Positions 32,744 to 45,700 of a stretch of 64,000 nt of DNA are shown in pieces. The stretch spans positions 27,560,717 through 27,624,716 of the forward strand of contig CM044964.1 of the NCBI GenBank assembly GCA_024516035.1, written 5' to 3'. Origin of the DNA: Bactericera cockerelli. Lineage: Eukaryota; Arthropoda; Insecta; Hemiptera; Triozidae. The notes under the pieces are model-generated. The model did not search any database. It was not told the origin of the DNA and saw only the letters and a program-made list of their open reading frames with translations. Both the position numbers and the translations under genes were made by a program. How positions within the stretch are numbered: the first letter of the stretch is position 1; every line of letters starts with the position of its first letter.

Positions 32744-33710
32744 GGCTTCAATCTTTGAATAATTTCACTAAATTGAGAGCGCAGACAAAATCCTGTGGGT
32801 TGATAGAAGGCAACAGGAAGGAAACTATTTGGCTTTGAAATGAAAAAGTGATATAAGCAAAGATCACGTTATGTAGGGGTTGTTAGTCTCATATCTACAC
32901 ATGAAAAGATAAAACACTCTATAATTTAATTACTTCTAAATCAATTATTAATTAACTTAAAAGGTGGTGAAACACAGTTAACTAATTAATTAGAAAAATA
33001 ATGTACCGTATGCGGTATGGATGAGGAAGGAAAATTGCTTGAATTCTTGTTCTTGTTGTTGTCTCTTTCCCATTCGTCTCTCCTCTCTCCTTCGAGTTGT
33101 CCTTTTCTTGTTTTACAACGAGCTCAAAAAATGTGTTCATGAAGGCGCATTTTTCAAATTCTATGAAGGTCATCGACCTTGGTGATTGAAAAAAATTTGA
33201 ACTGGAAATCACCTATCAGGTAAAATCTCATTAACAATACCTACGTTAAATGTAAATGTGAAGACTATTGGATTAACTTTCTTAATATCATTTTGATTCT
33301 GTTCAGTGCAAGAAAATAAACTCTGCATTAAACAAGAGATCAATCAAAAATAATTTCGTACCCTACTGCGACTGAGCAGACTGAGCTTCACTTTTTCTCG
33401 CATCATTCTTTACTCTTCAGCCTCCTTGAGTTTTGCGCAACCGCTTCCCCTCTCTTGCCACCCCCACGTTATCAGTAAATTTATTTGGACTTTTTTTATC
33501 AGCAAATTCTTATCTGGGAACCAAAGTGCGTGCTCGTGTAATTCTTATCCCAAACCCCAATAAAGAGAAGGGTAGCGGGAGTGGGAGAGAGTGAGAGATT
33601 GAATGAATTCTTACATTTCTTATCTGTTGAATTGTCCACATTTACATGTATCAGTGTACTATCTGGTCTTGTTTAATTGTTTGGAAAGTGCCGTCCAGTG
33701 TAGAACCATC
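32744..33710. promoter_or_regulatory. putative bidirectional promoter region between RSK and NAGK
   Basis: 967 bp separate the two start codons, which face away from each other. It has no repeat that I recognise and holds a locally GC-richer patch (33363-33475). Shared control is inference from the layout. Confidence 0.45.
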
Positions 33711-33742
33711 ATGAGCAACGATCTTTTTGGAGGAATTGAAGG
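33711..33742 (+). CDS. Nagk: NAGK exon 1 (start codon)
   Basis: ATG AGC AAC GAT ... GAA GG, encoding MSNDLFGGIEG with the last codon split, then donor GG|gtgagt. Its junction with exon 2 rebuilds the glycine-rich phosphate loop. Too short to be found as an ordinary open frame; identified from the protein family. Confidence 0.88.
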
Positions 33743-36700
33743 GTGAGTGTTTTTCAGTATTTCTAAAATTAAATGGTCGAATTTATTAATTTAAATCACC
33801 TGAAATTTAAGTTAAAAACATCCTAAAAGCTGAAGAGCAACAAGCACAGTGATTTCACTTGAGGTGTTGATAAGAGAAGCATGTTTCAACAATCTGTTTA
33901 GTGTTCATAAAGCTCTTGCTTAAGATCTACGAGATAAGGATCCTTCAGCAAATTTTTCTCTTAGATACTTTTATTTGAATATTTTGTATACCATTGAATT
34001 TCTTGGTAACATAAAATTTATTACAAATAAAAATTACATTACAATACCATTGCATTGATAATCTGATTTCTATGTACCGCTTCTCTTTTATGTTAGTCTC
34101 CAAAGCAAGTATTGTTACCCTTATTGAACATGATATAAAATACCTACCTACTAAGGAGGTTTAAAAGGAATAAACTATGGAATCACTAAATTTATAAACT
34201 TGTTTATGCCAGCTTTGATGACACATTTAAATATACCAGTGTTTTCCTTCTGTAATGATCTAATTAGATCACAAATTCATCATTAATTCCAACTTATAGA
34301 GCAGGGCTGCATTTTCTTGTAAAAGTTTAAATTTAAAGTTTTCAGCTCATTGTGATATGACCATGTAGTTGAAAGTGATTTTCAACCCACATTAAAAAAA
34401 AAAACAAACAAACAAACAATACTTCTGATATTTTTAGGTCTTTTTAATTTTCTTAAAGAAAAATATTTAAATCTATTCCAAAATAAAATAATCTACTGAC
34501 AGTACACTACATGAGATGTTCAGTTTGATAAGGTTCATGGGAACTCAATAAAGTTACCCATATCTAGAATTATTATCAATATAAAAAAATGGTGAAAATT
34601 ATTATATTTTTTATGACACCAAAGAAACATTAAATTATTTAAAATTAGGATTGTTTTGTTGATAGTGTATTTATTTCCAATAAATTTCTAATATTAGAAA
34701 TCAGAAGTAATGTATTCATTTTTGTAAATAATAAAAAAAAATATTTTTTTGCTCTGATTTCAATTTTTTTTCTTCATTTTTTTGCATGTTTTATAACCTT
34801 CTGAGCAACTTTGTTTTGTGTTGGTCTGTGAAATGCATTCCTTGTAATGTGCAAGTATCAGACACTACTGAACAGATTTCAACAAAATATTTCAGTATTC
34901 TACTATATTAAACAAATTTGAAAAAATTGGTTGAAAACTTTTGTAGATACAAGTGTTTCAGTAAAAAAAAATCTCTGATTCTAGCAATAGTAGAAAGTTG
35001 AAAAGTATGATTGCCATTCACGAGGAAGTATTGTGTCCATAATTGGCAGTGTATTTTTTAATGGTACATCTGACCTCAAAAAAAAACAAGCAAAAAAATC
35101 AGTATAACAAAAATGTCTTGGGTTAGAATTGAACCCACAACCATTCATTACACCTAGGTGCTGGTTCAATATCATCATGAGTTCAAAACATTTAAGTGTC
35201 ATTAAACCAACATCTAATCAATGAGTTAATTAAAAATGTGTGTCTCCTATAAAACATTGACCTAGGTGACAAAATTCACCCACCACACAAAATTCACCCA
35301 CCACATTCAGGCCTGTTTGTATGTATTATTGATAGGTGAAAGAAGTGTTTTCTTGAACCTATGAAGTTATTATTAGTGTATATATTTTTTATTCATTTAT
35401 TTGTTTTTGAACTTCAGGGCACGTTAAAATAAGAATAAGTAAACATCATTCAATCCAAAACCAAATTTATTGATACATTGAGCCACTCATCTGACTCTGT
35501 TTTTACACAAGTTTTGAATTTGTTTCAGAATTCCCTAAAAGGGTTGTGTTGCAAGTGAAAATCTGAATTTGGTACTATAATTTGTTGTCTAATTAATTAC
35601 ACTCTGAAGGAAAAATACAACAAAAATGTAACCAGGCAGGTACCCAATATTCTTCCCCTTACTATATTGACTAACTGACTGACTGATCATAATTATATCT
35701 TCCTTTACCTAAATGGATCACCCTAAATTTTAGGATACACAAAACCTCCCTGGCCTATTTTTATGTACCTACCTACAAGCCTGTCTGTACATTACACATT
35801 CTTCAACACACATTCAATTCACTAAAATTTAAAATGAGTTTTCTATGTAGTAAAAAGTAAATATTGATAATCACAGGCTGTCTGGTAATGTCAATTAGTC
35901 AGCTGTGTGTACTAGTACCTATTCATGAGTAGTAGTCACCGTGGCAGAGTGAGTTAGCGCGCTAGGCATTGCACGCACGGTGACCTGGGTTCGATCCCCA
36001 GCGGGGCAGGAATTTTTCTGCTCTGTACTTGGATGTTCGGGGTCCACTCATACCTCGTGAGGAAAAATGAGTAGTTACTTGTATGAGTAACGACCAGTGG
36101 CGGCATTACCAGAGTAAAAAGAAATTAATGTAATAGAATAATTCGAAAAGTAAAAGGAGGCACTTAGTAATGCTGCGCTACTCACAAAAATTGTGAAGAG
36201 GCCTTGAGCTTCACCACAAATAAATCCTTATATACATACATAGTTTTCATGAGTACCTAGATAAGAGTTTTGAACATGGGTTCTATTTATTGGCTGGATT
36301 ATAAAACCAATGTAGTAGGATATTAAAAAAAAAAAAAAACATTGTCAGAATTTGCATCAAACACCAGCGTAGGATAATGCCTGTGAGCCGGCGAGAAGGT
36401 TTTTTTCCGTGTGAAAACCTCTTCTTGGTTGTGTTTCTATTATATGTTGCCCTGGGACCGCCGTGTGGCATTACTTCAGCTCATTGTCACTATACAGGGT
36501 GTTTCTCACCTCCGTTTCCGGATTGTCATATAATTGAGAAACTCCCTGTGAGCAGAATTTCAAATATAAGGTGATGAGTCTGTTAGCATATTCTACATCT
36601 AGAATCTTACAGTCACGTGGAAATCGCATTTATTTTAATTAGATGTTCGGCGGAGTCTTTTGTAGCCCACACAACCATGCGATCACTATAAGTATTACGC

Positions 36701-39700
36701 ACTGAACATGAATAAAATAATTAACAATTTATTGTATTCAAATGACCTAATTTGGTAATAAATTAAAGTTTAACAGATGACTTTTGTTCGTATATAAAGT
36801 TTAGAATGATCATGAACACATGTGGGATTATTGAAGGCAGGCTCATACGTCAACGTTTATCAATCTACGTATGTAGATTTTTTCTCCACTTCTTGGCATT
36901 CTTGATTGCCAAGTAAATCAATTTACTTTATAGGTAAATGAAGAGAATGCCGTCACCGTCCTTGATCAAGTTTTGTAATTTTTACTTTGTATTTGTAAAT
37001 GTATATTTTTACTTTTGTATTTGTAAATATATATTTTTGTATTTGTAAATGTATATTTTTACTTTTGTATTTGTAAATGTATATTTTTACTTTTGTATTT
37101 GTAAATGTATATTTTTACTTTTGTATTTGTAAATGTATATTTTTACTTTTGTATTTGTAAATAATACTCGATTGAATTTGTTGTTCAAATTAGAAGAATG
37201 AAGATAAAGCGGGGCACAAAGATGTTTTTAGTAATTTTAGGGGGGACTTGGCGTGGAAAATTTATACCGCGAAGAGGTATTTTATGGGGTTATCATAAAT
37301 CACACGGGAACAATGACGCTACTTCTGTCCACCCTTGTATCTTAAAAATGAAATAAGTAACAATTATGATTATTATTTTTACTCTTCCTTATTACGTTTT
37401 TTTTGCTCAGCTAGATTTAGTATATTTCGTCAGCCTCTTGTGACTAACTGTTGTCATGATGGGACTACCTCTCTGGAATAGCTTGAACTGAAAAAAAAAC
37501 ACAATTCTAAATAATTCCATGCAGTTGGAATTATTTAGAATTCGAACTGCTTATTCTAAATAAAACACAACCCATACCTAGCTATTATTTAATAGGTACC
37601 CTATCTTGATCCATTATTATTGATTATTTTATTTTTTAAATTATTATGAAACATCAGGTTTTTTTTTCAATTTGGGTTTAACGTCGCTTTCAACTGCATG
37701 GTCTTATAACGACGGGGGTGTTACCCTCCATTCGCTGGAAACTCACAAGCCTGCTACCCATATTAACCTCACCCAGCCTGGGTTAGGCCGGAATGCCAGA
37801 ATCACGAAGTCTTCACCTCGCTGGACGTTGATCCTACGAGTGGTCTTATTACGACGGGGGTGTTACCCTCCATTCGCAGGAAACTCACAAACCTGCTACC
37901 CACATTAACCGCACCCAGCCTGGGTTGGGCCGGAATGCCAGCATCACGAAGTCTTATTATTATTACTATAGTAAGCTTTATTAGGTAGAACAAAAAATGT
38001 ATACAGTAGAATACAATGAAATATAAAGAAATCTCTTCTTTATATTTCTTCTTCAGCGAGGTGAAGAGGCAATCTCTTCACCTCGCTGGACGTTGCTTAA
38101 CTTCGGTGATCCTACGAGAACCGCCGGTGCATTCAACGCTGGTGGCACTGTGTTTGTGTTTGTTATTGAAAAGTTCATTCTCATTTGACTTTCTGCGTGA
38201 ACTTGGTACTTCGAACCCTCTTGATGCCTATTCACTTGTGTTTGATGCTGCGCCCTTTATCTTATCACCTGAGTTAATTGAGTAGGTAATGAATATAGTG
38301 ATAGTAACAAAAACAATTATAATAATTAACATACAATATTGATAAGTAATAACTAATTCGAATCTCTAATGTTATTAGGGAGAGAACTTTGCTTTTTAAA
38401 ATAATAATATTGATAAATATAATAGTGATAAGTAATGGAAAAATGATAATTTTATTGTGATACGCGTCTGGCTCTAGCAATGTTCATAATATTCGTTGTA
38501 GATCAAGTCCGAAAAACAACCAGACAGACATGCATGTTAATTAAGAAATGTTTTTGTTTTTATGATTTTGATTCAATATCTAAAATTTAGATTTAATCTG
38601 ATCAGCATTTTGAAAAAGAATCTTATTATTATTTCAAGTAATGAAAAGCCCATCATGTAAATTCAACCCACAACAAACTACCTTTAACGGTAACGGTAAA
38701 AGGGCCAAGTTCCAAAACTCCTATCCAAAAAGGTTTCGCCAATGAATGCAGTGATATCTTGTTTGCGACCAAGTTATCTTGGTACTAAACTATTTCTGAG
38801 TTCCTCATTTTGTATGTTTTTAACTGCTTGAAAGTTCATTAACAACGGCGTTTTTAAGATCCTTTCACCTGGCCTGAGTAGGGCCGCGATATACTAGCAG
38901 GAACATGTTGATCACAAAAGGCGTCAATCCAATTAACATTCATGCTCGATGTTGCTTTACTGTTCTGCTCTAAAGGATGTGTGTGCTGCTGTAATAATGG
39001 TTTTATTTTTAAAGAATGGAACATATAATATATGGGATTTTTTGGAATTATTATGAAACATGGCATTAGTTTTTCCTAATGACGGACATTGCCGTACATC
39101 CAATATCGGAGTTAGGAGTGCCAGAATCAAACAAGAATAATAATAATACTCTTAAGTGGAAGGTAATCACCAGGCGAGGTTAATGCTCAAAGCATTTTCT
39201 ACCACCTAACCCTCAGAGTCTTATTATTATTATGTGGTCACAAACTCAAATTAATGATGAAAAATTATTGCACTGGGTGGGATTTGAACCAACGGATCCC
39301 TACGCTACGTGGTTTACAAGACCAGCGCGTTAACCACTTGACTAACAAGCCCTTCCAAGAGGACGAAGTTGACCAATGGCCAAGGAGGTTTGAATAAAGG
39401 TTAAGTGAAAGAATAAGATGTGCACCAGGAACTTCAGGAAGAGAATGCCGTTGGCATTAGCACCGCCCTTGATCAAGTTTTGTTCTATTAATTTCATTTT
39501 CTATGTATTGTATATATTCAGTGTTGTAATGTACCCGGGTACTGTACCCGGGTACAGTTTTGAGTACCCGATACCCGTACCGGGTACAGATTGTGAATTG
39601 GTACCCAATACCCGTACCGGGTACTATTTTTCTGTACCCGGTACCCGAAAAGCGGGTACTTTACAGGTACTTTTTTGTTCTTAAGTAGCAAGAATTTGTT

Positions 39701-42700
39701 CTAAAAAATTGAAACCTTGTTTTTCATTTTGGAACGTTTTTCAAAAAAAAAAAGTTTCACTTTTTTTAAACAAATGACATCATATCCACTACTTCCTACC
39801 TCCATGCGAGCGATTGGGCTTACCCATAGATTTAGAATAATAGATATCGCACAGTTGACACAAAAGTGAAGTCGATTTTGAGAGAGAGATTGAGAGCACT
39901 CTAATGAGCATTTTGGGCGCTATAAGGGCAAAACATTGGAAATTTTACATTGGTTCTTATGGAGAAACCCGACCCTTTTGTAGTTTCCGAATTTATTAAT
40001 TTTCTTTTCTCTCTATAATTTTGCGCGAGTTTATTTTTTGAAATCTCCACTTTCTAATCTTCAAGATGGTAAACTTTTGCTGCGCGCATGGCTGTAATAA
40101 CCGATATAATAAGAATTCTGAAATACACTTCCACAAGTATTTTTGATTACTCCCAAGGAAACACAATAAATTGAACTGAATTTACCTTTCAATGTATTTT
40201 AATCATAGTTTGGTGTATCAAATAGTCATAAAACAATTTATAAGCATAATAATATCCAGAAGCTATCTTGTTAGAGGATTTTAAGCATCCTCTGGAGTGG
40301 TATGAACGTCTTTTTCCATTGTAAAGGTCTCAGGTAGTATAATAATAGAGTAAATCCTTCGTAAAAATATCGTGGACTGATAACGATAGCTGATAGTGAT
40401 AAAAATAGAACGTAAAAATCAGTTTCAATTGCTATTATTTAAATTTTCCCGCGAGAAAATATCGAAAAAGAGAGGCTTAAACATTTGGCAATATTTCGAC
40501 AATGAAAATATTAAACGACAAAAAAAAAACACTGTGAAAGGCGTAGAAAAGATCAAATAACCGAATTTGTTTCGAGAAGTTTTCATAAAATTGTATGGTT
40601 TGATCAGTAATCAAAGAAGAAAATCGTTAAAATTACATTGCAAGCATAGGGAATTGTGTTTTAATGCCCTTACAGGTTGACGGCAACGCTGTAAACACAA
40701 CTGAAACCTGGCTTCAGAGGTATTTACCGAGGCTTACCAAACCGAACAAAGAGAAATTTTATAAGTAGGTATGTACCCGAAAAGTACCCGTAAAATACCC
40801 GGTACATTTTTTCATTACCCGGTACCCGTACCGGGTACTGTTTTTAAAAAGTACCTCTTACCCGTACCGGGTACAAATTGCCCCTGAATACCCGTACCCG
40901 TACCGGGTACCAAAAAAAAATGTACCCGTTACAACACTGTATATATTCTATGTAAATAAAACTTGATCCAATATGTTTAATAATAACTTCCTGTGTATGT
41001 AATTTTGTGGTCAAATTAAGAAACCTCAGTTTTATCCACAATGAATTTTGAACTTGAAATAATTTCAGGGTTCTATTATGTACCTACAAACCAACATGTA
41101 CAGGTGCCGTGTGTGGTTTTAGGCTAATTTTCAAATTATTTTACCGTGTAGGCCCGTCTTCTTCAAAGAAATAATAGTCCAATCTCTAGTAGTCATTGAT
41201 AACTTTTTTGTTACTATCAAACCAGTAGTTTTTTCTATGCTATTATGAGGTAGGTACGTACATAACTAGTTAATCTTTATTTCTGTATAATCAATAGTCA
41301 TTTTTTAGCAACAATAATTCCGAGCCAATTATGATAAGTACCTATTTGCTAATTTTTATAATGATTTTGGTAGGTATTTCATTAAGTTTTATAGGTTTTA
41401 CAAGAACAAATAAATTTACTTTATTCAAGACCTTGTTTTTTTGCTCATTTGAACTTGCCTTATAAGTTACCTAAAACTAGTAACCTCTGTGGCTCGCACA
41501 GAACATTAGACAGAGCGCGCGAATAGCTCAGTGGTAAAATACTCGTTTGCCATGCGGAAGGTCCCAGGTTTGAGTTTGAACCCCCGAGCTGACAAATATT
41601 TGTATTCAGAATTTGGTTACAGATGTTTTTAAGAGAAATATATTCATCAATGTTATCATATTTGTGTTTATCACTTTCGTGATATCACAACTACTCAAAC
41701 TCGCTTTACTAAATCTACGCTGAAACCGGGACTTGAACCACCGACCTCCAAGTTACAAGTCCGCCGCCTTATCCATCAAGCTACCGAGGTCGGTTATATT
41801 CATCAATGTTTTTCATTGATAAGTATCTACCTACCTATGAATAAGACAAATTATTTTTCGTGACCGTATGAACACAATACAAAGAATCTGAAATCAGACT
41901 ACACTTCACAGAACCACTACCATATAGGTATTAGAAATATCTCAGCAATAATTAGTAATTAGTAGGTAAAAATAAGAATGAAATCCACATGAAATCTCCT
42001 GATCATGGCATCAGTCCTGAAATACAATGGAGAGATAATGAAAGGAAAAACGCCTGAAAGATTTCTCGAAAAACACCTACATTGGTTCATGGTTTCCAAT
42101 GAAAAGTATCAATAACACAAATTATTTTTCGTGACCGTATAATGGACACTAATTATTCAAATTGAGGTCCGATTTAAATCAAGTTTTTTTTGCAAAAATT
42201 AACGTTTTAACTCTGAATAGGTCTGAATTAAATAAAGAGAATTGCTAAAACGATGTTCGATTGTTCGGATAGCGGCAGACTTTGCATATTTTTTTTACTC
42301 CTTTAAGTTTTGTCCCGGAACTGTTTAACACATTACTTCGGGACAGTGAGACTTTGCATATTAGCCAAAGTCGATGGCACATTGAATACACGAGTTCTCG
42401 TTCTGTCACTGAAGTTAAGCAACGCCAAGCGAGGTGAGGAGTATGGGTGACCATTAAAATTTGAACCCTTGTGATGCTGGCTATTCCCAGCCGAACTCAG
42501 GCTGTCTGAGGTTAATTTGAGTTATTGGTCTGTGAGTTTCCAGTGAATGGACAGAATGGACTGTAAATTGTAAAACCCCCCGTCGCGCGTCGTAGTATAA
42601 CCATGCTGTCGAAAGTTATGTGAAAAAAAAAGATTTTGTCCTTAAAATAATAATAATAATAATAATATCGCCTTATTTATACTGCCCGATTAGGACTATT

Positions 42701-45700
42701 AAGTCCCATTATTCCAGCAGTAAGCCCAAGACGCATAATTATGTGGTAAAAATCCCAAATGGGATGATAACTTGTCTTGTCCCGGCTGGGTTTCGAACCC
42801 GCGACCCCTGGAATCTCTGGATTCACAGAGTGCCGCCTTTACCACAGAGCTAAAAATGGAATGGAAGTGATTCTTTGAATATTCTTAGATCTCGCAAGAT
42901 CGCTGATGTTAAGCAACGTCTAGCGAAGTTCGGACTTGGTGGGTTCCCACTCATGCTCGAAACCTCCCTCATCAGGCTGTCTATTCGTGGCCCATCCGGG
43001 AACAGGTTACAAGTTTTGCCTGACGTAGTTACAGAGTTCCAAAACGCTCTTTATTATCTGAACCTAGTATTTATTTTCCTTAATTGCCCTAAGTAGGTCA
43101 ACCTATCTCTCAACGAAGTGTGCTGAGAGATAGGTTTCCAGCTATTAACAGTCAGATCGATGTAACTGATGAGGAAATCGTTTTATCGGGGAGTATTTTC
43201 GATTATTGACATGATACTCGCGAGACACGTGTATATTTTATACTTTGTACTTTAGATTGTCAGCGGTTGGTACACGACAACATTGCCTTGACCACTGAGC
43301 TACGATACAAATAAGTGCCTTTATTTTTATCTTGCTTGTGTTTTACACAACTGTCACTTCACCACATAATAATACTTACTGGATAATAATAATAACTTAC
43401 ATGGGTACTTACTGGACTAGTGTTATTTTGACCATCACATATTTATTATAATGGACTTGAGTTGAGTGGTCACTGGACATATATCATTTTTTTATACGAT
43501 TTTAGCTCTTAGTGGACAGACATATCATAATAAAATAATTAATTTCCCTATTCCTAGCAAGTGCACACTGGACATATAGGGTGTTCAAAGTAAAACCGAA
43601 TGTTTTAAAAAAACTTTGGAACCACTTTATAGTTTGATATTTATTACTATTTTATTTACATGTCTACATGGGTATTAATTGTACTTTTTTCTTCTTTTTT
43701 TTTTGTCATGTTAGATTTAAGTGACAGGTTGTTCAAATGTACTGTAATGTATTTTAAATGAGCAGTAAAAATATCATTCTATTCTATTCTATTCTATTCG
43801 ATTCGATTCGATTCTATTATATTCCACTAATGACCGGGTCGAAATCCCGGCTGCCAGATCCTCTGGCTCATGTAGATTTAAAATCACATGACCAAATTGA
43901 CCAATTTCCACCAATCAGAGAGCTCCAAAGTGATCTCATGTCTCCATAGTGTTCATAATAAAATGTAATTTTGCTTGAAATATCTCTCTAACATACCTAT
44001 TATTCAGGACCCCTTAAAGGGTTTAAAACCATTATTTTCCAGCTATTGAGCAATTTTTGGACGCTAGACCCCTTTCTAGCACTTATATATTCTTGGGCTA
44101 ACTAAGGCTGATTTAATTTTGGGAATTTTTATTAAAAAGAAACCTGCTCAAGCTTTGGTAATAGCAAGTCGTGCGATGTTTATTTTTTATTTTTTACTTC
44201 AGAGAAATTTCTAATATTGTGTTCGTTTTTGTAAAAAAAAAAAAAAAAATATTTTTTGCTCAGATTTCATTTTTTTAATTTTTATTATTATTTATTTATT
44301 TTTAACAATAAAAATTGATTGTTTTCTGTTCCAGAGGGGCCACCCGTACCTCGCTAGTCATCTACAACGGACTGGGGGAGAAGGTAGTGGAGCATGAAGT
44401 ACATGAGAGTTCAAACCATTGGGTGAGTGTGAACAGAATGCCTCGTGAGGACAAATGAGTGTAGTCCAGTGGTCGAGCATGAATATACATGAGAGTTCAA
44501 ACCATTGGGTGAGTGTGAACAGAGTACCTCGTGAGGACAAATTAGTGATGTCTAGTGGTCGAGCATGAAGTACATCATGAGAGTTCAAACCATTGGGTGA
44601 GTGTGAACAGAGTACCTCGTGAGGAAAAATGAGTGTAGTCTAGTGGTCGACAATGAAAAAAAACCACTTGAAAAAAGTTTTCATCAGAAAAATAAACTTG
44701 AACTAGTTAAAAACGGTTCTCATGTCAAAACGGTATTATGATATGATTATTAAGTAAAGTTCCTAATATTAACATTCTGTACCAATTTGGATTCTACATT
44801 GAGTTATTATTTTGTTCGTATCTCCGTTCAATGGCATTTTCGAAAAATGCTTAGAGATTGTTTGATCATGCCATTCAGAATTCATTGTGAAATTTTCTAT
44901 GTAAAAAAAACTGGTATATATTTTAATCCTAACTTGTATATTTTACTTCCGTTAAATTTCTTATATTAGAAATCGGAAGTACTTTCATCCTTACATGTAT
45001 ATTTTAGTTCCGTTAAATTTCTTATGTTAGAAATCGGAAGTATTTTCATCCTAACATGTATATTTTACTTCCGTTAAATTTCTTATATTAAAAATCGGAA
45101 GTATTTTCATCCTAACATTGCCACAGGCAATAACCCCGCCCTTTAGGTAGGACATTATTGTTTTTTTTTTACTTATTTATTTTGTCATTTCTTTATTCTT
45201 TTTTTCTTTTCTTAATTTTATACTGTTACCTGTACTTTGTCCTCCTAATAAAGCTTAAAAAAAAACATGTATATTTTACTTCCGTTAAATTTCTTCTATT
45301 AAAAATCGGAAGTATTTTCATCCTTACATGTATATTTTTATATTTTTCTTTGTCAGAACATGGGCATGACAGAATGCATCAATCTCCTCAACCAAATCGT
45401 CAAGGATGCTCTGAAGAAGTCCGGAAAATATCCCGCCGACACAAAGCTCAAATGTCTGGTAGGTCATTATCATTAACCTGCTCTATGGTAGAACTTCTGA
45501 GCTATTTAGATAGGTAGTTTATAAGCTTGTCATAAGTGTTTTTTTTTAATTCTAGTCATAAGTGTTTGATATATTATTGTGTTTTATTTTGTATTTTGTT
45601 GTAAAAATGGGCTTAACTCTTAAAAAAAAAAAAAAAATCATTAGGACGGAGGCCATACAACCCGTGGTGTAACGATTGAAATTTTTATTCTTTATTATAC

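Noticed and set aside
38085..38155. 5S rRNA gene
   Set aside because: Only the inner part of 5S is present, diverged, and followed by a repeat body shared with other loci.
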